A stretch of 20,925 nucleotides of DNA from Apostichopus parvimensis. Taxonomy: Eukaryota > Echinodermata > Holothuroidea > Aspidochirotida > Stichopodidae. Below the pieces are notes generated by a model, which saw nothing but the letters and a program-made list of their open reading frames with translations, did no database searches and had not been told where the DNA came from. How positions within the stretch are numbered: position 1 is the first letter of the stretch; every line of letters begins with the position of its first letter. This document shows, in pieces, positions 1-12,982 of the stretch. The translations under genes and the position numbers were made by a program. The DNA lies in NCBI GenBank assembly GCA_000934455.1, contig KN890271.1, positions 1-20,925 on the forward strand, written 5' to 3'.

Positions 1-460
1 CTATGTTCCGACAATTTTTTTGGACTCTAATTTTTTGGTACCAAAATTTTTGACCAACATGTTTTCGGACAAATTTTTTCGGACCAAATTTTTTTCGGAC
101 CAAAATATTTTTATGACCAAAACTTTTTGGGACAAGCACTATTTGGGTCATAACAAACTATGGGCCCTTTTTGCATTAAAAAAATTTGGTGCGTCCAAAA
201 AAATTGAGTCCCCCAAAACAAATTAGGTCAGAAAAAATGTGGGTCCAAAAAAACTTGAGTTCCCCCCCCCCAAAAAAAATAAGGTCAGAAAAAATTTGGG
301 TCTAAAAAGATTGAGTCCCCCCAAAAAATTTGGTTCGGAAAAATTTTGGTTCCAAAAAAATAAGAGTCAAAAATAATTGTCGGAACATAGAGACGTCGGA
401 ACATAGAGACGTCGGAACATAGAGACGTCGGAACATAGAGACGTCGGAACATAGGGATGT
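1..460. mobile_element. Foldback-type repeat element, left flank cut by window edge
   Basis: The first 16 bases (CTATGTTCCGACAATT) are the exact reverse complement of 375-390. Just inside, 17-60 and the reverse complement of about 330-374 remain alignable. Both arms consist of degenerate units of a T-run followed by CGGACCAAA on the left, and the complementary A-run with GGTC/GGTTCG on the right. The apex appears to be near 145-170, where GGGTCATA and TATGGGCCC flank a short loop. Short tandem repeats abut the right terminus. This architecture resembles foldback elements such as the sea urchin TU family, known for long inverted repeats built from short tandem units. No transposase is visible, so the copy would be non-autonomous. 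The arms are unequal (about 155 versus 235 bases). The left side may continue beyond the window, so target-site duplication cannot be tested. Confidence 0.65.
381..460 (+). repeat. Five tandem 16-bp units (CGGAACATAGAGACGT)
   Basis: Units start at 381, 397, 413, 429 and 445. The first four are identical and the last ends GGATGT instead of AGACGT. The word GTCGGAACATAG is the terminal word of the foldback element, so the array looks like an amplification of the element's own end. Each junction contains a GACGTC palindrome. Confidence 0.92.
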
Positions 461-2150
461 CACCGTTCTAACCTAGTATGTAAACAATGGATTCTGTAGA
501 CCGACATTCTTCAGTGAACGTTTCAACTCACTTGCAAAATCTCTCTGGTGCATAAAAGACGTACAGGAAGCCACATAATTCTTCTTTCGTTTTTCTTTTT
601 TCAAAAGCAAAAACTTAATTTGACGGGATCAAAATATCTAAGATTTAATGCTAAGTGCAGAGCAAATGAAGAGGTTGATTCAACTGCCCATCTTGATAGC
701 ATATTACTTTACTGAGCCAGCCATACATAATATATTTAACTATTTTCACAGATTTTAGTGAACTACCAAATTGATATTTTAATTTGAAATGGGGGAAAAA
801 TGGCAGTTGTTGGTATAAATGTCCATGTAAGAGAACACTGGCCATCTTGCAATGCACTCATGAATCCAAATAAAGTGAATAATCCTGTAAAATTTATTTC
901 TCCAAAGTGAGTATAAGCTACAAGCTGGATGTCGGTTCAATGTGTTCCATTTCCAATTTCAAAATTTATTATTACTGATTCTTTAGTCTTATATCGACCT
1001 TGTATTAACATGGAAGGTGACACTTGCAATGAGAAGCGTATACCCATTTTTAATACCAGCCTGCAAATTTCTGTCAAAAACAAGGCCTTTTATCCATCAT
1101 GTTGCTTTCTTTCATCTTTGTGCTTGGATCATTCAATTAAAAGAAATAAAACATTCACCCCAATTACAGTAGTGATATATGTTATTACCAGCAATTGTAA
1201 ACCAGGATTTTGTTTTTCGTTTTATAATTTGTGTTTTTATTTTTATCCTGCTTCCTATCTTTTGTGAAACTCATTACCATGACATGTAATGTAAAATAGC
1301 AAGGACACATAGTCTAGTAAACAAGGACAGTCAGTTAAAAGGATTTATACTGAGGCCCTAAAACCAATTATCAAACAAGGTTTACTACAATACAACAGTC
1401 TTTGGGTGGCTTTAATATCCAAACAAAAATTTAACAAGTGCCCTAAATACGTGTATAAACTATCGGCTGCATTGCACTGACATACACCAAGGTATACACC
1501 ATGAGAAATACAATACAAGATATAAAAAAAATTGAAAAAAAAAACAAAACTATAGCATTAAATACGCAAATAGGACTGCAAGTTTTTATCATGGCTTAAA
1601 ATTCGATCTCACTAGATGGTTAATAAGTAGATGGACAAATATTGACAATATCAGCTTTTTACCAATATCTAATATTTTACATACCTTTATCAGAACTTAC
1701 ATGTATTCTTAACAAAAAGGTTTTGTAACTAGCAAATGGTTAAATTTGCAGTTTACTAGATTTATTGTCAAAACAACAGTCCTTAATCTCCATTTGTAAA
1801 CAAAGAAAGTGAGCTTTGCATCCTATTTTAATACTACAGTCACCACACAGTACAGGCTATAATACAGTACAGTATGCATCATGAAGGAAAAGGCAGTGAT
1901 GGTTAAAATTCTTCTTGCCGAAATGTAGAGTCGGTAACTAGTTGCCAAGATACAGCATGTAAATGTTACTACAGTACCTTGCCCAGTCAGCATTTGCCTA
2001 TAAATGACCTCAATTGAGCTTTGCTGTTCACCAAAAGATACTAGAGGGCTAGAAGTCATTAATAGGCACAAAACCAACAAACTATGAAATTTAACCAAAG
2101 CGGTACTGGTTGAGAGAGCTAGTTTATAAGATATATTCGTATTTTGGCCG
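461..2150. other. No gene seen; AT-rich non-coding DNA
   Basis: Reading frames here are short, with no recognisable motif and no convincing splice-bounded exon. The stretch has A- and T-rich runs (for example 1525-1545) and several TACAGTA/ACTGTA words near 1840-1980. Intron or intergenic DNA are both possible. Confidence 0.5.
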
Positions 2151-2182
2151 CTGGTTACCTCAAATGACCTTTGACCTCACTC
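2150..2182 (+). repeat. Isolated relic resembling the 19-kb tandem repeat (DR1 word)
   Basis: The stretch reads ...ACCTCAAATGACCTTTGACCTCAC, close to the join of the array unit at 19.1-19.7 kb (CCCCAAATGACCTTTGACCTCCAC). It contains TGACCTTTGACCT at 2165-2177, a perfect DR1 nuclear-receptor-type direct repeat on the minus strand. The similarity covers only about 25 bases, so it is either a short relic or coincidence. Confidence 0.35.
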
Positions 2183-4557
2183 TATAACTAAAGCAACCGA
2201 GAACTTACTAAGTGATATCTGCAGTGCAATAGTACATACAGTACAAGCGACAATCATAGCTTGCATACAATCATGTTCATGTGAGCTTAAATGCATGCTG
2301 CGTTATCTTGTCTAGGTAGTAAACAAGAAATGGCATCCAATATACTGTACGCACACACTGTATATTACCCACAAGCTCACACATAAGATATACACCACTG
2401 CATAGATTCCTATTGCTTTCAGCCAAAAAATGAACAAGTTTTGAAAAATGTTGGAAATTGTCACAAAAGACATAAAAAACCCAGAGTGACCACTGTCCCA
2501 GGTGCTACTACTTACCAAGCCAGTAAAGTGGATCACCAGAGTGAGTACAAGTAGTTTTGTTGTATTACTAACCCTGGACAAAGAGATGTACTGTATCCTA
2601 TAACACACAACAAACTTTTTGTACTTATGGTTGGAAATCCACTTCATGAGAAAAAGACTACACAAAGGTTTCTAATTTCAAACATATTGACCTGTGACCT
2701 GCACAGAAGTTGAAGAATCCTTTCAAATTAAATGTGACAGGGGAACTATGTATGAAGTACAGTTCCATTCCTGGAGATAAAAAAAGTTCATTTTTCAAAC
2801 TTTCCACCATTTCAACCACATTATGATGGCTAAGTGTATCATGCTGTCAATGCACCATGTGAATTGCTCAACTGTCAAATATCGCACACTAAGTTCAGTC
2901 AAAGTTCACTTCCAATGTAATATTTTGCATTCATGTCAAAGCCAAATATATACTTCCTGTACACCGACATAATAGTTAAACCTTCCCTATAAGTTACATT
3001 TTTTCCTTTTTTTTTTTTTACATCAAAGTTTTTTTTAAGTTAAGCCAACAGTTAATTATTCAACCTTTCATCATAAATTTTGAAAACTGCAGTATGAATG
3101 GAACACTTTTGTATGGAAGCTAATACAACTCACAAACTGGAGGAAAGTTCGTGCACATACCCACTGGGGAATATTATACTCAGCCACTTCAATGCTAATC
3201 ACACAGTTTATAATTCCTGCAGGGAGTACAACTGTATGTCGCAGCTACTGTATGCTAACTTAACAGTATGAGTCACACATATCATGAAAACGAATCATGA
3301 AAAAAGGACTTCCCTCCAAAACAGCAGACCTCATTCCGCGTGTTGATTCATTGAAATTGTTCCGTGTACAGACTGCCTGAACAGTGTGTACTGTACAATT
3401 GCTAGATCAAACATAAACTATACAATAAGAACAACTTCACAGTTTGCTGCTTGGTTGCATTCTCCCCCCCCCTCCTCGCACTCCCCCTCCCTCTTTCTTT
3501 TGTCTAATTTTATCCTTGTTTGGTGCCCTCATGTCATTTGTACTCCCAAAAAATTTACTGGTTTGTCGCTAACGAAAACATGTATAGTTTCTTCGTAAGT
3601 GGTTGATTCGAAAGGTGTAAGTGGACGGTGCCCAGGGACCAAGGGCGCAGTGCTAAAACGTTTGCAGTGCGTAGTTAGGTAGATGTGAAAGTGCAGATGT
3701 GGAGTGGGAGACAGGTATGAGAGGAGCAAAGTAAATATCTAGAAACTTCAGGCACAGCGCAATTTGCCAATGAAATTGTTTACCCGAGTACATACAGTAC
3801 AGTAGGGGAGTCATAACAGATACGACTCTTGTGTTACTAACCTCCTTCCTCGATTCAAAGGTACTAACGTGGTTACAAACGCTATCCCTCTTTAGCTCAA
3901 CTGCTTGCAACTGGTAAGCTAATATAACTGTCATAAATCTTCAGTTAGTGACAACAACAAAAAAATAATAATAATTACGACCACAGCTGATAAGCATGTG
4001 ATCGACAGTATTGTCAACAACTTAATTTTTAACATGTGGCCAAAAAAATCAATGACCAACCTCGAAGCCAAATTTGAATATTTTCACAATTTTAAAAGTA
4101 TCCACATAGCGAGTGAGTGAGTATATGGTAGGAGGAGGAGGGGAGAAGGTTGGGATGCGGGCAAATAATTGCATTAGTTTAGTTGATCAGCTGAGTTTGA
4201 TAATTAAGTGCATTCCTATGGTAAGAACACTGCAGAATAAGAGATAATTCATGTCAATATACTGCTTTAAAGTTCCTGAAGATCCCCGATGACTAAGTCC
4301 TGACATCTCCACGACCGACCGGCAGCAGGTGGATGCGTCATGTTCAGTAAATAGGAGAAAATATTATATTTTTAGCAGAAGCTGGTAGTCTGGCAGGCCA
4401 TATTGACACGTATCTAATTCAAAATGTTGGGTATATATATTAATGATACTTGCTTTTTATTTTCTTGTTTTCTTTTAACTTTATTACTTCTTAGTTGTTT
4501 TACTTCATTATTGAACTTTCACCAGATATAGAACAGTTTGCCTATTTTCTACGTAAC
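2183..4557. other. No supported gene; one weak minus-strand exon candidate
   Basis: No recognisable protein. On the minus strand, 2519-2597 is bounded by an acceptor-like GTTTGTTGTGTGTTATAG and a donor GTAAGT (CTTG|GTAAGT). One frame is open through it and predicts a hydrophobic peptide. Splice-like words of this quality arise by chance in 20 kb, and nothing upstream or downstream joins it. Also present are a T-run at 3008-3021, a C-rich stretch at 3465-3500 and a G/A-rich stretch at 4128-4150. Confidence 0.4.
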
Positions 4558-4625
4558 GGTAGGTAGGTAGGTAGGTAGGTAGGTAGGTAGGTAGGTAGGT
4601 AGGTAGGTAGGTAGGTAGGTAGGTA
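4558..4625 (+). repeat. (AGGT)n tetranucleotide microsatellite, 17 units
   Basis: This is 68 bases of uninterrupted AGGT/GTAG repeat. The absence of interruptions suggests a recent expansion that is probably polymorphic in length. Confidence 0.97.
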
Positions 4626-5391
4626 TGAAACACTGTAGGCACAGTTAATCATCTTCCCTCAAGGAACAGTGGAGGGATCTTATCTTAGAAGAAATTGAAA
4701 CTTAATTAAGTCGACAAATCCAATAACAAGTATTACGACTTTAAAATGGTTTCATGATTAAACTCGCCAAGGATTGAAATTCTGGTTAGTTTCTTACTTT
4801 TCTTCCTTGAGTTTATAATTGAAAAACAATGGACAGTTATTTAGAAATGCAGATAAGGACCCTTAGCTGATAAACTTAATATTCAGTCAAACCAGATGAA
4901 CTCATCATTTGAACTCAGCAGACCTGATTCAGTTGCAAGTCTTCTGTGAATCCACAATCCCTCTCCACACCCCTCCTTCACCCCTGCACCTCCCTCCCTC
5001 AACCATCCCCACTAGTGAGTTAATAATAAATTGGAAGATTACAGTATGTTTATGACAGTTTGCATTCAGGAGATCCGGCTTAAAAATGTCACATACAGGC
5101 CGTCATACTGTTGGTAAAACATCTTAGGCTAGTGCTGTGATTCACAGACAAATTTGCATAATTCCGAAATGTAGAACAAACATTCATATGCACAGTACGG
5201 TTAACACACGGTTTAACACAGTACATGTTAATATCTCTAGTGTGTGCAGATCTCCATGTAAAGTGGTTTTTCAGGGAACACACACTATTAGCTCTGTATT
5301 TGTATACATTGAGGTAGTTTAGCGAGCTATAACATTACAGAATTGTAGCACCTGTGGTAGGTACAGTAAGATGGGGTGAAGGGTGTATACT

Positions 5392-5406
5392 GGGTCACAG
5401 GGGTCA
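5392..5406 (+). promoter_or_regulatory. DR3-like pair of nuclear receptor half-sites
   Basis: GGGTCA-CAG-GGGTCA is a perfect direct repeat with a 3-bp spacer, the arrangement preferred by vitamin-D-receptor-type heterodimers in vertebrates. There is no nearby promoter or gene to support function, so chance is quite possible. Confidence 0.2.
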
Positions 5407-6349
5407 CACTGCAGGCAGTATGAACAATGTTGAAAGCCCTTGCAGCTTCATCATTGAATAGAATTACACAAATTACCTTTAGCAAACCCCTCCATTGACA
5501 TAGACACATATACTTGGAAAATGAGGACAAGTGTGAACAGGAATGCTTACTCTATTGGGTGTGGCTAATTAAATCCTGACATAATGTAGCCACTTGAGGA
5601 TTCCATCAGTAGCCCAAAATAACTCTATGTACACACAACACAGCGAACCTTACACTACTGTAGTAGTCAAGCATGACACCTGTTTACAAACACTGTGACT
5701 CACTGCTCAAACCAATAACTACTTGATAACAGTGGCATGTGGGATTTCCATATATAAATACTTTGCATTCCTTTCTACTGATATGGAACACAACCACAAA
5801 TATAATTATGTTTTTAATATCAAGATTATATCAAATGGGTTGTAACCCAAGGTCAGGAAAAATGGTGACATCCCACTTTAATTCAACGCATCAATTGATG
5901 CTTTCTTTAATGTGATTTGATGTAAGGGAATTGTAAACTCAATATTTTCATCTTGATTGTAACTACTGAAACATTGTAAGTATAGGAATTTATAAAGTCA
6001 GCGCATAAAAAGGGAACTGTTTTTGTACTGTTTGTCTAGAGTAAGTAAATGCAGCCTTGCAATTAAACAGATCCTCTACTAGGAACAAAAGTGTTCTGTT
6101 TGACATAGATCTATAACAACAGGTGATTGTCATATAGGTATGAACTGTATGACACTAATGAAAGGACTACAGGTACCATTAGAATTACTTTAACTAAAAT
6201 GTAAAGATCTTGGTGACTATTCTATTTGACCTTGAGGGAAATAACATGTTCTATGTGGTACTACTACTGTGTTGCATGCAAATCAATCATGTACTCTCTC
6301 AATGGATGGACCGTACAGAAGGTGGAGAAGGGTGTGTAATGGGAAATTT

Positions 6350-6362
6350 GGGTCATAGGTCA
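6350..6362 (+). promoter_or_regulatory. DR1-like pair of nuclear receptor half-sites
   Basis: GGGTCA-T-AGGTCA matches the direct-repeat-1 layout bound by HNF4- and RXR-type receptors. It stands alone in non-coding DNA, and function is not supported by context. Confidence 0.2.
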
Positions 6363-7888
6363 AACAGCAGGCTAAAGTGGGAAAAAATGTTATACAAGGA
6401 TACCATCAGGGTCAACACAACATTGGACAGGTGGATGCAAGGCACTGGAGAAGGGAATGGCAGTATAGGGAGGGAGGCAAAGAACTGTCCGGCAGTCTGA
6501 AATCCCATAATTCTTGTGAATACTGAAATAAAATACCAGCAACGTTTCATTCTGCAATGCTCTCCGTCCCCTCCCCACCCATCAAAACATTTTGAGCATA
6601 CCACTTCTGGCAACACTAACAAACTTTGCTGTGAACTCCGCTCCCATTGTCAGGAATCGTTTCAACCCATCACTTTTATCTTCCCCACCTCTTCTACCCT
6701 GCCCAGCCCCTTCTAACCACCCCTCCCCCTCTACTGCCTGTCTTCTATCCCTACTTAAAAAAAAAAAAAATCGTGGATTTAAAAGCTGTTTGTATAGTTA
6801 ACAGTTTTCAAAAATGGCCAATTACTCTTAATATCTCTTTAGTACTTCTATCGGTATTGTGTTCATTTTGTTTTAAAAATGTTAAAAACTTGCCACCAAA
6901 ATGTATAAAACTTTTGAAGTTTAATGGCACTTCTAAGCCCATCTATTGACTTCTTTGTGTAAAAACGTATAATTTAAGCCTAAAATGACAATAAAAAAGG
7001 TCAAAAGGAATCAATGAAAATGTTGTCTGATATTTCAAAATCTTGTAAACCAAATCCTTTCCAAAATCCTTGACATGACCTCCCAAAGCCAGCTGGATTT
7101 CAATCAATACCCCGCTCCTTCCAACCAGGCCTCTTTTTTGGAAAGCTTTTAAAGGAAGTGAAGCCAAAATAGGAAATCAGACAGCTAAAACAGCTTTCCC
7201 GGTTACAAGCATGAAAAGGGCAAAATGTCAATGCTAGTCCCTTACCATCTTTGCAAATCTCCCAAAGAGGGAATTTTTTTTGGTTTTTTTTTAATGCAGG
7301 GACTTCTAACACAAAGTCCATGACTTTGATGCTATCATTATATAAAGCAAAGAGGTGAAGCACTCAAGTTTAACTTTTATTTCAAGGTGAACAACCATAG
7401 GTGGGACATTTCCCTGGAAAATAGGTTAAATAACCTTGCTCGGCAGTTCTACCCTCAAAAGCATATGTGTACTGTACGTGCCGCCTATGAATGTTACAAT
7501 TTACTGTTTAATGTGCAGACAATACTATACTTGCATCATCATATTATTTTATATCTTTCTCTTAAAACCCCAATTTTTGTGCCCTAAGTTGCCAATATCT
7601 GATAGTATTTTACTTTTACTCAATAATTACCAAAAAAATTCTTGATTCATAAAGTATCAGAATATATATCCTTTTATTTTACTCCACCGACATGACACCC
7701 AAGGAAGGCTAATTATGCATAATCTTCACAATATTGCAAATGAATCATTAAAGTAAAGCACATTAAAATTTGTGGGTTTAATCTTGGGACAGATTTGTAA
7801 TACTTGATCAATTATGAGCCAAGCCAAGCGGCAGCGACCACTCTTGAGAGGTAGCATCAAATTATGTCTAGTGATACGAGGCTTGGGA

Positions 7889-7909
7889 AGAGAGAGAGAG
7901 AGAGAGAGA
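7889..7909 (+). repeat. (AG)n dinucleotide microsatellite
   Basis: About ten uninterrupted AG units lie within non-coding DNA. Confidence 0.93.
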
Positions 7910-10900
7910 ACCAGTGTTAATACTGTACTGTAGAGACAGTGTACACAATTTAAATTGATTCAAGTTAACAACAAAAGTTTTCAAACATTATACAGTTTGT
8001 ACAGTGAACTTGGTTCTTCAGTTAGGGGCAATGGCCTAGTATGTTTGATACAAAACTGGACAGAATAAATTTGTTGTAGCAGATTGGCATGGGGAGGGTT
8101 GGTATGCTCTCAAACTTCAGGACACCATGGTCGTATGTGATCAGTGCTGTTGGTCAATTCCAGGCCTAATTATGTCTTCATATGTCTATAGTAATTTAAG
8201 TTTATTATGGGTTTTAAGTTTCACTAAATTATCAAATTGAAAACTACTGTGAACAAACTGCTTGTCTACTGAAAAAGGCCTGTGTACCAAAATGTGTAAA
8301 CATTGAACTTCTTATATTTCCCTCCCAGCAGAAAAACACACACAACAACAACAGCATCATCATTGTCATACAAAATCATGCACAAATGGGCACATATTGG
8401 GAGATTAAAAAAGTTGAATCCTGAATCCTGCTTTAAGCTGTTAAGTCCTAAACCCCTCATTGAAATAGGACCAAGGAAACTGACCAATCAAAACAGCCAA
8501 AATTTATCCTCTAAGGTCACAGACAATTGTCAACAATATGACTTTTAATAGAGAGCTCTGAATGATACGCATCAGATGTTCAGTAAATTTGAACACCAAA
8601 CACTTTTTCATTACTACATGAGTGACTTTCAACTTTAAAGGAGTAACAGGGGGAAAAAATTGCGTGAAGGAAACCAAGAAACAAATAAACTTTACATTGG
8701 TTTCGACCTGTCTGTAAAATTCTGCAAGCTCCTTTTACATAGTACAGAATATGAAAATAAACAAAGTGCGTATAAACAAAAATTCCCATGGCAACCACAC
8801 CAAATAAACTTTTGAATTCTACCCACACATACTTGTAAACCAGACGCAACAGAATTGGGTACAACGCAATGCCTACTGTGAATGGATGGCAGATCAATTT
8901 ATCTGTGGAAGTATATATGTTCTATGCCTGCAAATGTATTAAGTCCACATTATTCAGTGGCTTGAAAGTCAGTAAAATTAATACTAAAAACCTAGTTTAA
9001 CTACGATTACTCAAAATAAGATAACAATCTATCAAACTACTGAACAATCTCCCAATTAATGTTCCTTTTCACCAGAAAAAAAACAGGTAAATGAAAGAGT
9101 ACAACATGATTCCTTTTGGTTTTCTGCATTTAGATCAGCAAGACATATTTTCTTAATAAGTATTAATCACATGTGAAACGTAAATTGAATATGTGATCAA
9201 AGAATGAGCTGTGTTATAAAACGTCATCACTGAAGTCTTCATGAAAATTTCATACGACAATCGGCATCAGTCTTCAGTTTGAAATTTGGAAGAGAAAACT
9301 TCAACCTAAAGAACCTTGTATCAGGACTTGCATAGAATTGATACAAAGTTCTATAAAACTCCCAACAAAATAAAAGCCCCAATGTACTGTATTACTTGGC
9401 GATCATACACTCTACACAGCAATAATAAGAGCACCCCTTACCTCCCACCCCACTTCCAGAATCTACCAAAACCCCTCCCCCAAACCCACACACCCCTCAA
9501 AAGTTGTGTTTAAATATTTGGCGATATGGATATATGCATTTTACAAACAGTGTATAGAATTTCGTACTGTCCTGCTGTTTGTTCTTGATAAACAGCGTTG
9601 CTGTGCCTTCCGAAGGTTTTATATGATCAGCCAAATTGACCTGTTTACATTGATTTCAACTTCAGCCAAAACCAGGACTTCTGATACAACTGTTACACCC
9701 TTACAGTACTGAACATTATCAAATGGTACAGCAACTCAGTTGTCCCTATCAGGGAGGTATTGTGCAATGTTTGAGAAAAGTCTTCCATGGTTGTTTTTAT
9801 CAAGAAATACTGCATATGCATAGGAAAATTGCATTATGTAAAATGATTTGCAAGTGATGTAGTGTGTATTTTTTTTATATCATATTGGCAAAATGGCATT
9901 ATTGCTATTTATACAAAAGCTTAGATCATGTACCCCTTTTTTTCTTATCTAGGACAGCCTTCCGGTATGTTACCATAAGAATTTTTACCCACTGTGCGCA
10001 TTGAAATGAATACACTTCAAGACATTGCACAGTAAATGATTTCCTGGCAGGCTTGACAAACTTTTCACACAGTACTGAATAGCAAGCTAGCTATACAGTA
10101 ATCTTGTTAAACTTTTACCAATAATAGTGCAAAACACTGTACATACAGATGTTAGGTATCTGACTGAACTTATACCATACAAAACACTGTACATACTAAG
10201 TAAGGTATATATTCATCATCATGGGCTACAGAACTTAATACAATATACTTAGACAACAATGGGTTTAATTATTCCATCCACTGTTGAGTTTAGACAATAC
10301 ATCCATAAATCATTCAAATCCTATATAGGCCTGACTATTTTTTCCAATATCTTGCCTGTTTTGTTCCCTGTCTGACCTGAGGAATCTGGAAGATTCAGGG
10401 ACGACAGCATTGACAATGGGTCAAAAAGTGTGTAATAATTTTCACAGCACTGGAGTATTATGAATGGTACAGAGTGAAGGTAAGACAAAAAGTTCTAATG
10501 GGAGTGTGGTGGGTCTTGGGTGCACTACATATAACCACTGGAAAGTAACATGGTAAATATGAATACAAAGGCCTTTGTTACTCTTTATTGCTATCGTTAT
10601 CAGGTGTTAAAACTCTTAACAATGAGTTCAACATAAAACAATGAATAGGAAAACAACCATTCACATATAATTATATTTAAATGGAAATATATTCGTGACA
10701 ACAATCTGAGTGGAGATTTTTTTTTTTTTTTAATGTGTCTCAATTCTGCTGGTGAAAAATCAACTGCCCATTAAATAAAGAATGAAACCATTGAGTTATA
10801 GACTCATACAACAAACAAACTGTTTTATTTTCCAAACCTCGGCTCAGATATGACTGAATATTACAAGTGACTCACTTTCCTTAAATTTCACCAGACTTGT

Positions 10901-12982
10901 TCATACATACTTTATCACTAAGAATTAATTCCTTCTCAAGATGGTTTAATCAGATGGCAAAATATTGCCAGAGCTAAAGCCTACTGTAGACCAACAGTAC
11001 AGTAGTACAGTATATAGAACAAGTCTATCATTTAGTTCTACTATTGAAAAGCAGCTTAAGTTGAGGTACAAGTAAAGTAAGCTGTGATAGTAAGAAAGCA
11101 ACTGTAGGATCATTTGCTGATATATTGTAGCACGGGAGACATTAAAGTTGCAAAGTCTAACAACCAGTCGCTTTAAACAGTCTTGAGTGGAAATACCTGT
11201 GCTTACAATGGTGAAACTGAGGGTGATTCAAAACTGTAGTGCAACATACAAGGTAACATGAATATCATTTCTTTGAAAATGTCGCAAACATTTTAAAATC
11301 ATTTTACTACAGTATGTCACATGTATGTTTGCAGACCCTGAATGCAGAAATTTTAAGAACTTGTGGAGTGAACGTAGGCCTACTGTACTGTTCTTTTCCA
11401 CCTCTCGTTAATAATTTCATCTAACAAGGAAAACAAATAGTACACAAACCTCCCACAGAATAATTAGATTTCAATTAAATCATGTCACTAGATAGATATT
11501 TGCATACGTAAGACTAAACGTCTAATGCATTAAAAATATCATGATAAATCCAAGCAAGGTTTATTAGAAGCCTTTAGAGATTACAACCGAATCATATTAA
11601 TGTGAAGTATTTCACATGTGGAAAACTGAAAGAAGAATTCCAAGGTGTTTTAGATAGCTGCATTTATAATGTTACCATGGCAATACAAATAAATTTGGGT
11701 AGTAGGGCATCAATCTTCCACAGCAGCCTCAAAAGGTTCAAAGGGAAAATAAAACTACAAGGTTCCACTGCATACAACTGTACCCAGGTTCTGGGCACTT
11801 AACAACGGGCGGCGTGTGTTCTGTGTGGACATGAATGCATTCACTAGTCCCTGAAAGGCCTTGAAAATTGAAACAGCAAGATTTTACCAGTCACATATGC
11901 ACTGTATGTTAATGGTGGGTTTTATTTCAATGAATGATCTGAATAAATCATCATGGCTGATATATAGATCTACCAGGTGTAGTTTGAGGAAAAGATTCTT
12001 TCTCTTCATTCTTAAAGAAGCTTTTTGAGTTCTCTTAATAAAGCAAAGACCTACCTATTTTTATTCGTACAAACAGTAATAACACAGCTATTGGAAACAA
12101 ACCAAAAATGTTGACATTATAATAAAAAATTCCATCACTTCAGGCACTTTACTGAATTACCATTAAGTATTGTAATCACATGTTTTATACAATGCAATTT
12201 TCAGGGTTATAGTGTTGAATAGCATTGAAACATTTATCCAAATTGACTCAAAGAGCTATTATAATCTTTATAAATTTTTACTTGGTAATATAGCCACTGA
12301 AGGCAGCCACAAACACAATATTGAGAACACACAGTAAAGTAATATATATGTATTTGCTTTGTGGTTTGATGTCCACTTGACATAACACAGAAGTTAATCA
12401 GTAAGTACAAAATAGGTAAAATTCTTTTCTTCTACCCTGGACTTAAGGGACCTGTTCAGATACACCATCAATATGTACTCTCTATTTTTTATGATATAAT
12501 TACTTTATAGGTAAAAGACATCAACTCAGTTTTGTCTGTCTTAATATTCTATATCCGAGATGTAAAAGTAGGTCAATCCCGATGTGGCATCAAGAGAGTA
12601 CAGATCCATAAATATGACATTTTACCATTAATGTCAATTTGAGATGATAAAGAGCATCTGTTTAGAACATAAGTGATGAATAAATTATGTCCCATTCGCT
12701 GGAATCACCTACAGTTCTCTTCGCACTATTTAATGTGTGTGGTAGGGTATTCAGGCAAACTAGACAAGGCACGGAAGCGTACAGATTTGAGTACGCAAGG
12801 TGGATCAACGATGAGTTGAGAACATTATGCCATTGCGAAAGGTCACACGATTGCTTACGTTTCACCGTGAGGGCTTTGCTCTGTATGTTCGTACATTACT
12901 TCTGTGCCAGTTTATGCAGAACTGACGAGGTCAAGTAACCAGAATTCTCGGGTGACTTGATCCCCTGAGCTTCCAAACTACA
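7910..12982. other. No gene seen; long non-coding stretch
   Basis: I find no recognisable protein, RNA gene or complete mobile element. Contents include a pyrimidine-rich tract at 9430-9495, a T14 run at about 10719-10732, a spaced direct repeat at 10130-10196, many ACTGTAC/TACAGTA words and an isolated TGACTCA at 10868-10874. The segment 12,690-12,940 is less AT-rich and has an 83-codon plus-strand frame with no recognised motif. Confidence 0.5.
10130..10196 (+). repeat. 17-bp direct repeat spaced by 50 bp
   Basis: CAAAACACTGTACATAC occurs at 10130-10146 and again, identical, at 10180-10196. The repeated word contains the common local ACTGTAC motif. The copies could flank a small insertion or be a local slippage duplication. 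Confidence 0.85.

Larger units (their letters stand above)
4626..7888. other. No gene seen; pyrimidine-rich tracts in AT-rich DNA
   Basis: There are C/T-rich tracts at 4958-5010 and 6560-6740, and an uninterrupted A-run at about 6757-6769. Reading frames of up to 100 codons on either strand show low-complexity or AT-driven residues and no known domain. A minus-strand donor-like AAGATG|GTAAGG ends near 7245, but the upstream sequence contains an A9 run and no good acceptor. Confidence 0.5.

Noticed and set aside
20-226. 68-codon plus-strand frame
   Set aside because: It lies inside the foldback arm and its repeated K/F/D residues come from the degenerate T-run/CGGACCAAA units, not from a protein.
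929-1267. 112-codon plus-strand frame, one of the longest in the window
   Set aside because: No recognisable motif, no splice or promoter context, and residue composition expected from AT-rich DNA.
2312-2665. 117-codon minus-strand frame with hydrophobic stretches
   Set aside because: Hydrophobic residues follow from T-rich codons; only a possible 79-base splice-bounded part (2519-2597) was worth a mention, and nothing joins it.
8580-8897. 105-codon minus-strand frame resembling a membrane protein
   Set aside because: Apparent membrane segments are typical of AT-rich random translation; no family features or splice sites support it.
12662-12938. Overlapping frames on both strands in a less AT-rich patch
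   Set aside because: Neither peptide has a recognisable domain and neither is bounded by convincing splice sites.
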